Shown here one piece after another: positions 54,801 through 62,558 of a DNA stretch of 64,000 nt (position 1 is its first letter; each line of letters starts with the position of its first letter). The translations under genes and the position numbers were made by a program. The DNA is from JAUMBM01 sp964441755. GTDB lineage: Bacteria > Bacteroidota > Bacteroidia > Chitinophagales > Saprospiraceae. Under the pieces are notes generated by a model that saw nothing but the letters and a program-made list of their open reading frames with translations, was not told the origin of the DNA and did no database searches. The stretch is from positions 62,001 to 126,000 of the forward strand of contig CAYTVG010000008.1 of NCBI GenBank assembly GCA_964441755.1, read 5' to 3'.

Positions 54801-57575
54801 ATTGAAGTCCGTCGTATGGCAGCCTGCACAGGTGTTAGGCGTATTGGCATAATCGCCATGGTGACAGGCCGCACAGTCATTGGCAATCACGGCATGCCCC
54901 CCCGTCAGCGGGTAGAAATCGTCGTGGTTAAAGGTCGAGGGCGCCCAGGCCGCCTCCGTATGACAACTCGCACAGTCTGTCGGGAACTGAGCCGCTTCGT
55001 GATCAGGATCCGTCGTCTGGTTGAAATCCGTCAGGTGGCAGCCCACACAGGTATTGGGCGTATTGTTGTAATCCCCGTTATGACAGGCTGCACAATCATT
55101 GGCAACAGCCGCATGCGCCCCATTGAGCGGATAATAATCATTGTGCACCCCAAAACTGGCCGGCGCCCAGCCCGCCGCCGTCGTGTGACAGCCCGCGCAG
55201 TCCGTACTAAGCCCCAGCGCCACGTGATTGGGATTGGCCGCCTGATTGAAATCCGTCGTGTGACAGGATGCACAGGCCGTAGAAGTACCCTCAAAACCCG
55301 CACTGTGGCAGTCGAGACAGTTGGCACCCACATGCGCTCCCGTGAGCGGGAAGGCAGTGGTGTTGTGGTCAAAAACCAGATCAGCATCACCGGTAGGGTG
55401 GCAGGCCAGACAGGCATTATCCTGATAGACATAGCCGCCTACATTTTCATGATCGTCATCCGTCTCCGGATTGGTATGGCAGCTCACACAGCTGAATTCT
55501 GCGTAGTTGGCAGGGTTGGTATGGCAGTCCGTACACTGACTCCACTCTCCCTCATGCGCACCACTGTAGATCGGAAAATACTGACTGTCATGGTCAAAAT
55601 CAGCAGGTGTCCAGACGTTCTCACTGTGACAACTCGCACAGTCAGTAGAAAATCCGGCTGCTGCGTGGTTAGGATCCGTTGTCCCGTTGTAGTCCGCCTG
55701 GTGGCAACCTACACAGGTATTGGGCGTATTGTTGTAGTCGCCGTTATGACAAGCCGCACAATCATTGGCAATGGCCGCATGCGCGCCATTGAGCGGATAG
55801 TAATCATTGTGGTTGGCAAAAGTTGCCGGCGCCCAGCCGGGCTGGGTGGTATGGCAACTGGCACAGTCATTGCTGAAGCCCAGCGCCACGTGGTTGGGAT
55901 TACTGGCCTGATTGAAGTCCGTCGTATGGCAGCCTGCACAGGTGTTAGGCGTATTGGCATAATCGCCATGGTGACAGGCCGCACAGTCATTGGCAATCAC
56001 GGCATGCCCCCCCGTCAGCGGGTAGAAATCGTCGTGGTTAAAGGTCGAGGGCGCCCAGGCCGCCTCCGTATGACAACTCGCACAGTCTGTCGGGAACTGA
56101 GCCGCTTCGTGATCAGGATCCGTCGTCTGGTTGAAATCCGTCAGGTGGCAGCCCACACAGGTATTGGGCGTATTGTTGTAATCCCCGTTATGACAGGCTG
56201 CACAATCATTGGCAACAGCCGCATGCGCCCCATTGAGCGGATAATAATCATTGTGCACCCCAAAACTGGCCGGCGCCCAGCCCGCCGCCGTCGTGTGACA
56301 GCCCGCGCAGTCCGTACTAAGCCCCAGCGCAGTATGACTCGGATTCGCCGACGTATTGTAGTCCGTCGTATGGCAGGCAGCACAGGCCGTAGGCGTCCCC
56401 GCATACCCGTTGGCATGGCACTCCAGACAACCCGCCTCCAAATGCGCCCCCGTAAGCGGGAAAGCTGTCTGGTCGTGGTCAAAAGCATCCTCGGCACTGC
56501 CCGTCGGATGGCAGGCCAGACAGGCCGTATTTTCATACACATAGCCCCCCACACCCGCATGGCCGTCATCGGTCTCCGGATTCAGGTGGCAGATAATACA
56601 CGAAAACTCGCTGTAATCTTCTCCATTGGTGTGACACTCAGAGCACTTATTCCAGGTACCGGCATGCGCTCCGCTGTAAACGGGAAAATGCTGCTCATCG
56701 TGTTCCGCAAAACTGGCAGGCTCCCAGCCCGGATCCGTCGTGTGACAACTGGCGCAGTCATTCGTAAAACCGGCAGCGATGTGATTGGGATCAGCCGTAG
56801 CAATAAAATCAGCCACGTGACAGGCAAAACAGTTGGTCGGAGTCATATTGAAAGGCCCGCTGCTGTGGCAGCTGGCGCAATCCTGCAACTCGTGTCCTTT
56901 GGTAAGGGGGAAAAAATCGTGGTTGACGGCCTCCGCCGTCCAGTCGACCGCAGTGGGGTTGTGGCAGTCGGTACAGTTGGTAGAAAAACCGGCATCGCTG
57001 TGGCGCGGATCGGTCGTGGCCATGAAATCAGCCCGGTGGCAATTGATGCAGGCATTGCCAATGCGGTTGAATTCAAGCCTGGATTCAGAGACATGACATT
57101 CATTACAGTTGGCCGTAGCGTGCGCCCCCAGCAGCGGAAACCCGTTGTCGGCATGCAGTTCAGCAATATTATCCACCAGCCAGCTACCGCTGTTGTGACA
57201 CCTGCGGCAGTCATCACCCACGGTATTGCGGTGCACATCCGTATGGCAACCGACACAGCTGTTTTCCGCTTCCGAAAACACCAGCGACCTATGGCAATCC
57301 CGGCAGTCGGCCGCCGCATGCTGACCATCCAGCGAAAAGCCCGTCTCATCGTGCGAAAACACCTGCTTAACACCCTCTCCCGTCGGCAATCCTGTAATCC
57401 TGCTGCGTTCAGCTTTTGGCGCCTGCTGCTGCCAGAAAGCAGCAGGAATCTCCCAACTGTCCGGTGCGTGGCATACAGCACAGTCCAGCTTCAGACCCTC
57501 CCCGTGCGGGTTCTGAGCGTAAGCACTACCATACGTTAGTAGTACAAGCAGACCGATGATTACAATACGCGACAA
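51822..57575 (-). CDS. Giant 76-haem cytochrome c
   Basis: A 1917-residue exported protein with 76 CXXCH motifs by hand count. A signal peptide (SRIVIIGLLVLLTYGSAYA) is followed by ten haems resembling the 13-haem paralogue. Then comes a three-haem tail module (hemes 11-13), blocks of 12 haems plus tail (14-28 and 29-43), and a block of 30 plus tail (44-76). The basic unit is about 74 residues with three CXXCH motifs and three other histidines (in HNDYYPLNGAH and NPDHEAAQF), so each haem can have two His ligands. The start is TTG; no ATG is in frame before a stop 12 codons upstream. It is coupled to the barrel gene. It is probably a long-range electron wire at or outside the outer membrane. 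Confidence 0.93.
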   Translation of the reverse strand: MSRIVIIGLLVLLTYGSAYAQNPHGEGLKLDCAVCHAPDSWEIPAAFWQQQAPKAERSRITGLPTGEGVKQVFSHDETGFSLDGQHAAADCRDCHRSLVFSEAENSCVGCHTDVHRNTVGDDCRRCHNSGSWLVDNIAELHADNGFPLLGAHATANCNECHVSESRLEFNRIGNACINCHRADFMATTDPRHSDAGFSTNCTDCHNPTAVDWTAEAVNHDFFPLTKGHELQDCASCHSSGPFNMTPTNCFACHVADFIATADPNHIAAGFTNDCASCHTTDPGWEPASFAEHDEQHFPVYSGAHAGTWNKCSECHTNGEDYSEFSCIICHLNPETDDGHAGVGGYVYENTACLACHPTGSAEDAFDHDQTAFPLTGAHLEAGCLECHANGYAGTPTACAACHTTDYNTSANPSHTALGLSTDCAGCHTTAAGWAPASFGVHNDYYPLNGAHAAVANDCAACHNGDYNNTPNTCVGCHLTDFNQTTDPDHEAAQFPTDCASCHTEAAWAPSTFNHDDFYPLTGGHAVIANDCAACHHGDYANTPNTCAGCHTTDFNQASNPNHVALGFSNDCASCHTTQPGWAPATFANHNDYYPLNGAHAAIANDCAACHNGDYNNTPNTCVGCHQADYNGTTDPNHAAAGFSTDCASCHSENVWTPADFDHDSQYFPIYSGAHEGEWSQCTDCHTNPANYAEFSCVSCHTNPETDDDHENVGGYVYQDNACLACHPTGDADLVFDHNTTAFPLTGAHVGANCLDCHSAGFEGTSTACASCHTTDFNQAANPNHVALGLSTDCAGCHTTAAGWAPASFGVHNDYYPLNGAHAAVANDCAACHNGDYNNTPNTCVGCHLTDFNQTTDPDHEAAQFPTDCASCHTEAAWAPSTFNHDDFYPLTGGHAVIANDCAACHHGDYANTPNTCAGCHTTDFNQASNPNHVALGFSNDCASCHTTQPGWAPATFANHNDYYPLNGAHAAIANDCAACHNGDYNNTPNTCVGCHQADYNGTTDPNHAAAGFSTDCASCHSENVWTPADFDHDSQYFPIYSGAHEGEWSQCTDCHTNPNNYAEFSCVSCHTNPETDEDHEGVNGYVYNNTACLACHPTGDADLVFDHDATAFPLTGAHLGADCMQCHASGFAGTSTNCADCHSAAFMQANNPDHVALNFSTDCASCHTTAFGWAPASFSDHNDYYALNGAHAAIANDCAACHNGDYNNTPNTCVGCHLTDFNQTTDPDHEAAQFPTDCASCHTEMSWTPSTFDHDNFYALTGGHALIANECAACHNGDYNNTPNTCAGCHGTDFNQASNPNHVALGFSNDCASCHTTQPGWAPATFANHDDYYALNGAHAAIANDCAACHNGDYNNTPNTCVGCHLTDYNTTTNPDHEAAQFPTDCQSCHTETAWLPASFDHDVFYVLNGAHAAIANDCAACHNGDYNNTPNTCVGCHLTDYNSTTNPDHEAAQFPTDCQDCHTESSWIPASFNHDDFYPLTGGHAIIANECAACHNGDYNNTPNTCAGCHGTDFNQASNPNHVALGFSNDCASCHTTQPGWAPATFANHNDYYALNGAHAGIANDCAACHNGDYNNTPNTCVGCHLADYNGTTNPDHEAAQFPTDCQDCHTETAWIPATFNHDNFYPLTGGHAIIANECAACHNGDYNNTPNTCAGCHTADFNQASNPNHVTLGFSNDCASCHTTQPGWAPATFANHNDYYALNGAHAAIANDCAACHNGDYNNTPNTCIGCHLTDFNQTTDPDHEAAQFSTNCISCHNENAWVPSSFDHNDFYPLVGAHAAIANTCVACHIGGNYSNTPNTCFGCHSGDYNGTNDPDHQSAGFPTNCEACHSQNAWTPATFNHDGMYFPIYSGTHDGEWDACVDCHTVPNNFSLFSCIDCHEHDNPAELADDHEDVNGYIYQSTACYACHPTGDD
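54402..55220 (-). repeat. 819-bp perfect direct repeat, copy A
   Basis: Compared base by base with 55512-56330 (offset exactly 1110 bp, 370 codons), I found no difference. Divergence resumes abruptly at both ends (the left neighbour remains similar, the right one differs at once). It encodes about eleven haems of the 15-haem block. Confidence 0.93.
55512..56330 (-). repeat. 819-bp perfect direct repeat, copy B
   Basis: Partner of 54402-55220. The identical length and in-frame offset show a recent duplication or gene conversion within the 76-haem gene. Synonymous positions are identical too, so protein-level selection alone cannot explain it. Confidence 0.93.
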
Positions 57576-57742
57576 TACAATAGATATCGTTGTGTGGATG
57601 AATCTATTTCATCAATAGAAAAACGGGCGTCTGATAACTGAGGGAAAATCGTGTCATGCCCGGTTAAGAGCATATAAATAGATATGAGTATCATTCAGGC
57701 CACAATGTAGCCATTTTATTTTTCCAAATTACAAAATAATGA

Positions 57743-57750
57743 CAAAAATA
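57743..57750 (-). promoter_or_regulatory. Candidate minus-7 element for the 76-haem gene
   Basis: Minus strand TATTTTTG matches TAnnTTTG. No minus-33 TTG is found at 17-23 bases, and the AT-rich setting raises the chance of a random match. Confidence 0.28.
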
Positions 57751-57839
57751 GACGAACAAAATAATGGCTTTGTTGTAGAATGCTGCCTGGTATATTACGT
57801 CAACGTCTTCTTATCGCACAAGTGGCGAAATGTACCTAC

Positions 57840-57896
57840 ACACGAAGGCCTGTTGTTGAATTTTTCTCAGAAAAATTCAACAACAGGCCTTCGTGT
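57840..57896 (-). terminator. 26-bp-stem hairpin after the 13-haem gene
   Basis: A perfect 26-bp stem (ACACGAAGGCCTGTTGTTGA at its left end) with a 5-base loop. It lies about 50 bases downstream of the 13-haem stop on the minus strand. No T-run follows, so it may attenuate or stabilise RNA rather than end it. Confidence 0.6.
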
Positions 57897-57899
57897 ATC

Positions 57900-57932
57900 G
57901 ATCCTTTGGGCAGCATAGCCGCCCAAAGGATC
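57900..57932 (-). terminator. Second hairpin after the 13-haem gene
   Basis: A 12-bp stem (GATCCTTTGGGC) with a 9-base loop lies 14 bases after the 13-haem stop on the minus strand and directly before the larger hairpin. Confidence 0.55.
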
Positions 57933-57946
57933 TTCAGGGCAATGAT

Positions 57947-59002
57947 TTATTCTTCCCCCCTTGGATGGCAGGCGTAGCAGGCTGTACTCTGGAATACATA
58001 ACCATTTACGTCCCGGTGATCACGGGCAAGCTCACTTTGGTTGTTGTGCTCATGGCAATCGATACAACTAAAAAGACTGTAGTTGCCGGGCGTAGTATGG
58101 CAGTCTGTACAAGCATTCCATTCGCCGCGGTGGTTGCCGCTGTTGATGGGAAAAAACTGCTCATCGTGGTTGACGAAAGTGGCAGGGCGCCAACCCGGCG
58201 CAGTCGTGTGGCAAAGTGCACAGTCAGTAGGGAAGCCCGAGGCCTGATGGTTGGGGTTTTGCGCTGTCTGATAGTCCGTTAAGTGGCAGGAAACGCATAC
58301 AGGGGATGCATCGCTGTAGTTGCTGGTCTGGTGGCACTGCCGGCAGTCCATGATTTCATGGCCTTGCGTAAGTGGGAAAAAATCGTGCGCAATATTTTGA
58401 GCCGACCAGTCAAATGCATCCGCCCGGTGGCAATCAGTGCACTGTATGGAGTAGCCCGCAGCTATGTGATTGGGATTGGTCGTAGAGGCAAAGTCAGTGT
58501 TGTGACAGTTGATGCAGGCATTGCCTATCCGGTGAAATTCAAGACCAGATTCTGAGGTATGACAAGCATTGCAGTTGGCTGTTGTATGTGCCCCCAGCAG
58601 CGGAAAGCCATTGTCGAAGTGGATTTCCATGATATTATCTACTAACCAGCTTTCCGTGGTGTGGCAGCGGCGGCAGTCGTCGCCTACCGTCATTCTGTGC
58701 ATATCGGTATGGCAGCTGATACAGTCCGCGCTGGTTTCCGAAAAGACGAGGGTATTATGGCACGCACGACAGTCTACCTGCCTGTGCTGTCCATCCAGCA
58801 CAAAGCCCGTAGTTTCGTGGCGAAATCTGCCCTCTTTATCGGCTAATGCATCATCTTGCCAGAGGGAGGAGGGAATATCCCAGCCTTCTGCCTGGTGGCA
58901 GGCAGCACAGTCTTGTTGGAGCTTGTCGCCATGTGGATTCTGTGAAGAAACCAGCACAGCTGTCAACAATATGAACAGTACAAGTACCCGGGATCGATTC
59001 AT
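57947..59002 (-). CDS. 13-haem cytochrome c, compact paralogue of the giant
   Basis: A 351-residue exported protein with 13 CXXCH motifs. The signal peptide is MNRSRVLVLFILLTAVLVSS. Haems 1-10 follow the same order and spacing as the N-terminus of the 76-haem protein (HTDMHRMTVGDDCRRCH against HTDVHRNTVGDDCRRCH; GNACINCH in both). The last three haems form the tail module ending YQSTACYACHP in the giant and FQSTACYACHP here. It thus represents the plan from which the giant grew. It is probably periplasmic and a redox partner between the 23-haem and 76-haem proteins. Start: ATG at 59002. Confidence 0.93.
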   Translation of the reverse strand: MNRSRVLVLFILLTAVLVSSQNPHGDKLQQDCAACHQAEGWDIPSSLWQDDALADKEGRFRHETTGFVLDGQHRQVDCRACHNTLVFSETSADCISCHTDMHRMTVGDDCRRCHTTESWLVDNIMEIHFDNGFPLLGAHTTANCNACHTSESGLEFHRIGNACINCHNTDFASTTNPNHIAAGYSIQCTDCHRADAFDWSAQNIAHDFFPLTQGHEIMDCRQCHQTSNYSDASPVCVSCHLTDYQTAQNPNHQASGFPTDCALCHTTAPGWRPATFVNHDEQFFPINSGNHRGEWNACTDCHTTPGNYSLFSCIDCHEHNNQSELARDHRDVNGYVFQSTACYACHPRGEE

Positions 59003-59054
59003 GATTTTTCATTTGGTATGCTGGGTGTTGCAGTAATGCCGGGCAGCGATGTAT

Positions 59055-60872
59055 CTACCCATGACAGTCCCTGCATTCAAAACGCTCAATTTTGTAAATT
59101 ATGATTTCGGTATCAGGTGATGGTTTATGGCAGGCAGCACAATCCACTTTCGCATGCTTACCCTCCAGTGGGAAGCGTGTTTGGGCATGGTCAAAATTGG
59201 GTGCAGTCCAGTCGTCAAACTGGTGGCATCGCCGACAGTCTGTAGCGCCCTCTATTTCAAATTGCCTGCCGTGTACATTGTCATGACAGTCAGCACACTG
59301 CTGTGTGAGACCCACAAACTGCCCGTAAGGGTGCTCCTCGTCTTTCTTATGGCAGGCTGCGCAGTCGGTTTGTTTGTGTATTCCCTCTAATACAAAAGCT
59401 GTGAGGCTGTGGTCAAAACGAGACTGCTCCTGCCAGGATTCGGTAGAGTGGCAACGCTCACAATCCTGTGCCGGGTAAAAACGCTCGCTGATCTCACCGG
59501 CATGTATGTCGTCGTGACAATCAACGCACCTTTGCCCGATATTTCTAAACTGCCAACGGTCTTCCTGTAAATGACAGGCAATGCAAGGAGTGGCCACATG
59601 CGCTCCCGTCAGCGGAAAAGCGGTGGCAGCATGCTGCTCGAGACTGAAAGTGCTGGGCGCAAATCCGTCAACCGTATGACAACTGCCACAGTCGGGCGAC
59701 ACTGTATTGACGGCAAACTGCCCTTCGTGGTAGTCGGTATGACAGGCTGCACAGGTATTGTGTACCATCGGTTCCGTAAAACTATCCGCCGTATGGCACT
59801 TCCGGCAATCAACCGACTGGTGCTTACCCAATAGCGGGAAATCAGTCAGGTTGTGATTAAAGGACTTAGTCTCTATTTGTGTAAAAGACTTTTCGTTGTG
59901 ACAGTCAACGCATTGTAACCCAAACTTACCTTCGTGCACATCTTCATGACAGCGGTTGCAGTCATTGGTTTGTATCCCCGGCCGATCCTGGAAAAGCTGC
60001 TGCGGGGGAAGGTTTATATTGTGACAGTCCGCACAGTTGACCTGCTGGTGTGCACCGCGCAGCGGAAAATTGGTCTTGTTGTGGTTGAAACGTCGAAGGG
60101 TTGTCAGGGAGGAAAAAGACTGCTCGTTGTGGCACTGCTTACAGTCAGGGCCCAGCTGGCTGTTGTGTGGATCCTGATGGCAACTGTTGCAGTTGGCAAA
60201 GGGTACACCGGCAAACACCTGAAACTCCTTGCCATTTCTCGTTTCTTTTTGGTGGCAGTCCACACAACTTACTTCCGTATGCTTACCCAGCAAGGGAAAA
60301 TCAGTGCTGCTGTGATTGAACTTGGTTGCCGGGGCAAAAGATTCCGTAGTATGACACTGCGCACACTGATTGGACAGGGTGCGCTGGTGGTAATCCTCGT
60401 GACAGGACTTGCATGCCTGATCAAGACCCAGATAGGTGTCCGGGCGCTTGCGAAGTTCTGCATTGCTTATGTAGTCAGGCTTATGACAGTCTCTGCAATC
60501 TATGCGCTGGTGAGCGCCCGTGAGTGGGTAGCCTGTCAGTTTGTGGTCAAAATTCTCCTCATCAAAGCGAACTGCGTCAAAATTGAGACCATGGTGCTCG
60601 CTGTGACAGGAGGCGCACTCTTTGCCGACAACATTGCGCGAAGCGTGGTAGCCGGCTTTTTGATTGATGAGTGATTTGATCTCCGTATGGCAGTCAAGAC
60701 ATTTCTGGTTCGATACTTTCTCTCCCAACGTATGGCATTGCGTACAATTGCTCATGCCTTCCAGATTGCTGTGGGCACGCGACAGTTTGCCGGGGGAAAG
60801 CTGTGCAGCTGATCCAAATGCGCAGAGGAGCAGCGTGAACAGTAAAATGTATTGTCTGACAATTGTATACAT
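59055..60872 (-). CDS. 23-haem cytochrome c (c3-like repeats)
   Basis: A 605-residue exported protein with 23 CXXCH motifs by hand count. The ATG at 60872 gives a signal peptide (MYTIVRQYILLFTLLLCAFG, ending SAAQ). Repeats of the form FPLxGxHxxVxCxxCH followed by CxxCHxDxHxGxxxxxC occur along the whole length, as in cytochrome c3/c7-like families, with extra histidines for bis-His ligation. It ends directly on a CXXCHG motif. It is unlike the other two cytochromes in its spacing and is probably the periplasmic acceptor nearest the inner membrane, given that it is transcribed right after the flavoprotein. That ordering is inference. Confidence 0.93.
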   Translation of the reverse strand: MYTIVRQYILLFTLLLCAFGSAAQLSPGKLSRAHSNLEGMSNCTQCHTLGEKVSNQKCLDCHTEIKSLINQKAGYHASRNVVGKECASCHSEHHGLNFDAVRFDEENFDHKLTGYPLTGAHQRIDCRDCHKPDYISNAELRKRPDTYLGLDQACKSCHEDYHQRTLSNQCAQCHTTESFAPATKFNHSSTDFPLLGKHTEVSCVDCHQKETRNGKEFQVFAGVPFANCNSCHQDPHNSQLGPDCKQCHNEQSFSSLTTLRRFNHNKTNFPLRGAHQQVNCADCHNINLPPQQLFQDRPGIQTNDCNRCHEDVHEGKFGLQCVDCHNEKSFTQIETKSFNHNLTDFPLLGKHQSVDCRKCHTADSFTEPMVHNTCAACHTDYHEGQFAVNTVSPDCGSCHTVDGFAPSTFSLEQHAATAFPLTGAHVATPCIACHLQEDRWQFRNIGQRCVDCHDDIHAGEISERFYPAQDCERCHSTESWQEQSRFDHSLTAFVLEGIHKQTDCAACHKKDEEHPYGQFVGLTQQCADCHDNVHGRQFEIEGATDCRRCHQFDDWTAPNFDHAQTRFPLEGKHAKVDCAACHKPSPDTEIIIYKIERFECRDCHG

Positions 60873-60908
60873 ATCTGCTAAATAGCAACACAAAATTGAT
60901 TGTTAGTT

Positions 60909-60938
60909 GTTTATGGGCGGTCCAAGCCGCCCATAAAC
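60909..60938 (-). terminator. Hairpin 1 of four in tandem
   Basis: A 12-bp perfect stem (GTTTATGGGCGG) with a 6-base loop, in the 215-base gap between the flavoprotein and the 23-haem gene. Confidence 0.6.
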
Positions 60939-60944
60939 ACTTAT

Positions 60945-60991
60945 TTCCCTTTCTGGTGTCTATGCTCTTAGCATAGACACCAGAAAGGGAA
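60945..60991 (-). terminator. Hairpin 2 of four in tandem
   Basis: A 21-bp perfect stem (starting TTCCCTTTCTGGTGTCTATG) with a 5-base loop. The sequence is unrelated to its neighbours. Confidence 0.65.
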
Positions 60992-60995
60992 TGGC

Positions 60996-61036
60996 TCTTT
61001 GCTGCCTGTTTTTCTCATAAAAACAGGCAGCAAAGA
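60996..61036 (-). terminator. Hairpin 3 of four in tandem
   Basis: An 18-bp perfect stem (TCTTTGCTGCCTGTTTTT) with a 5-base loop. Confidence 0.62.
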
Positions 61037-61048
61037 AGTATCTGGTGC

Positions 61049-61078
61049 ACATTGGGGCGGCCCGGGCCGCCCCAATGT
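61049..61078 (-). terminator. Hairpin 4 of four in tandem
   Basis: A 30-base perfect palindrome (two arms of 15, centred on CCCGGG) that begins 9 bases after the flavoprotein stop on the minus strand. Confidence 0.65.
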
Positions 61079-61087
61079 ACGCTAAAG

Positions 61088-62413
61088 TTAGTGTTTACGC
61101 ATGGTATATCCAAAACGTTTGGTGATTTGTATGCCTGCTTTTTGCAAAAAGTCGGTAGGAAGTTCACCGCCGGCAAAAATATAGACAAGGTCATTGTCCA
61201 ATGCATACTCAGATTCACGCTCGCCTCCTCGTATGTATACTTTGTCAGGCTCTATGCGGGTGAGCTGGGTATTAAAAAGTGCTTTGACACGACCTGTTTC
61301 AATGGCAGTGCTGATGCTTTCTCTATTCTTAGGCTTGATACGGCTAAATTTATCAGCGCGGTAGGAGAGGATTACCTCGTTTTGATCCGCCAACAGCATA
61401 GCAGATTCTACGGCAGAGTCACCACCGCCGACGACCACAATTTTTTTCCCGCTGATGCGCTCCGGCTCCAGCAGTCTATAGGCAACCTTCTCTGTCATCT
61501 CGCCCGGTATGCCCAGCTTGCGGGGCGTACCACGACGGCCGATGGCCAACAGCACGCGCTTGGTCTTGAAAAGACCTCCCTTGGTCGTCGCTACTTCAAA
61601 AATATCTCCGGCCGGCTGTATAGAGGCCACCTGGGTATGTTCCTGTATGCTGATATTGTTTTTGGTGAGCGCATCCGTCCAGATGTCCAGCAATTCTTGT
61701 TTGCTGGTATTGACCAGCTTCATTTTGCCGTAAAGCGGGAGATCAACGGGCGAGGTCATGACGATCTTAGCCCTTGGAAAGGTAAATACCGTGCCGCCCA
61801 GCGAGTCTTGTTCTAGGGTCAAGAAATTGAGCCCGTGCTTCTTGGCGGTGAGCGAGGCTGCAATGCCGGCAGGGCCGGCGCCGATAATAACCAGATCATA
61901 AGCGTCCGTGCCGGCCGGAATGCCCGCCCGAATCATATTTTCGACAGCCATGCTGCCCTGCTCAATGCTGTTCTTAATGAGGCCCATACCGCCTAATTCG
62001 CCCGCAATATAGATGCCTTGCATGTTTGATTCGTAGGTATCACTGACGTGCGGCAGGTCAACTCCTCGCTTTTCTGTGCCGATGACCAGAGTGATGGCAT
62101 CTACCGGGCAGGCATGGAAGCAGGCACCGTGCCCCACGCAGTTAGATGCATTGATGAGGGTGCCTCCTCCTTTCAGAATGCCCAGAATGTCTTTCTCAGG
62201 ACAGGCCTCTACGCAGGCTCCACTTTTGATGCAGGTATTCAGATCAATAAAAGGGTAGAGCGATACAGGCTCATACAGCCCTTCCTCCTTGGCTATCTCG
62301 ATTTTTGCAGCCACCTTATTGGAGTCGGTACTCAGCTTGCGCAGGTAGAAAATGACAATGGCCAGGCAGAAAACGGCAGCCAAAGCATAAATGATGATTT
62401 CTTCGAGTAACAT
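61088..62413 (-). CDS. Membrane-anchored ferredoxin/FAD-NAD(P) oxidoreductase
   Basis: A 441-residue protein. Residues 5-25 form a membrane anchor (IIIYALAAVFCLAIVIFYL). Residues 55-110 are a ferredoxin-like domain with two motifs, CIKSGACVEACPEKD and CVGHGACFHACPVD, each lacking the second Cys of a standard CxxCxxCxxxCP (Ser64 and His95 stand there). Residues 165-441 are a thioredoxin-reductase-like flavoprotein (IIGAGPAGIAASL for FAD; VVGGGDSAVESAM for NAD(P)H), without the CxxC redox pair, closest to YpdA-type enzymes. It probably moves electrons from NAD(P)H to the membrane partner encoded just upstream. The ATG at 62413 is clear. Confidence 0.9.
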   Translation of the reverse strand: MLLEEIIIYALAAVFCLAIVIFYLRKLSTDSNKVAAKIEIAKEEGLYEPVSLYPFIDLNTCIKSGACVEACPEKDILGILKGGGTLINASNCVGHGACFHACPVDAITLVIGTEKRGVDLPHVSDTYESNMQGIYIAGELGGMGLIKNSIEQGSMAVENMIRAGIPAGTDAYDLVIIGAGPAGIAASLTAKKHGLNFLTLEQDSLGGTVFTFPRAKIVMTSPVDLPLYGKMKLVNTSKQELLDIWTDALTKNNISIQEHTQVASIQPAGDIFEVATTKGGLFKTKRVLLAIGRRGTPRKLGIPGEMTEKVAYRLLEPERISGKKIVVVGGGDSAVESAMLLADQNEVILSYRADKFSRIKPKNRESISTAIETGRVKALFNTQLTRIEPDKVYIRGGERESEYALDNDLVYIFAGGELPTDFLQKAGIQITKRFGYTMRKH

Positions 62414-62558
62414 TTGTTTAAGTCATATTTGTTCCACTGCAGCTGACCTGCTTGATTGGTCCGTCTGCCAGTGGAATGATAAGTCGCGGTGGATAATAAG
62501 TCTGGTGCCCGCCCCTCTCCATTGCGAGGGCCTGCCCAACAGGAATTTTTACAGTGAA

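Larger units (their letters stand above)
52060..56440 (-). repeat. Tri-haem coding repeat array
   Basis: Units of 219-225 bp (73-75 codons), each with three CXXCH motifs, recur across about 4.4 kb. Neighbouring units often alternate in length to give a six-haem period of 444 bp. Tail modules of a different type interrupt the array near 54285-54430 and 55395-55540. Confidence 0.88.
57576..57946. other. Intergenic region between the 76-haem and 13-haem genes
   Basis: About 370 bases. The left part is AT-rich and contains, on the minus strand, TATTTTTG at 57750-57743, which fits the Bacteroidota minus-7 consensus and could give the 76-haem gene its own promoter (leader of about 165 bases). The right part carries two hairpins. 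No coding sequence is seen. Confidence 0.5.

Noticed and set aside
51850..56560. Regular spaced repeats resembling a CRISPR array
   Set aside because: The period is 219-225 bp, the units are coding and in frame, and the spacers are not unique short sequences.
53850..57539. A 1229-codon open frame on the plus strand opposite the 76-haem gene, with others at 52326-53177 and 53187-53828
   Set aside because: These arise because the repeated CXXCH-rich codons rarely give stops on the opposite strand. The products are low-complexity Val/Arg/Thr repeats without domains, while the minus frame has a signal peptide and 76 haem motifs.
51822..59002. The 13-haem gene as a broken-off piece of the 76-haem gene
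   Set aside because: It has its own signal peptide, intact tail module and stop, and differs at many residues, so it is a full paralogue.
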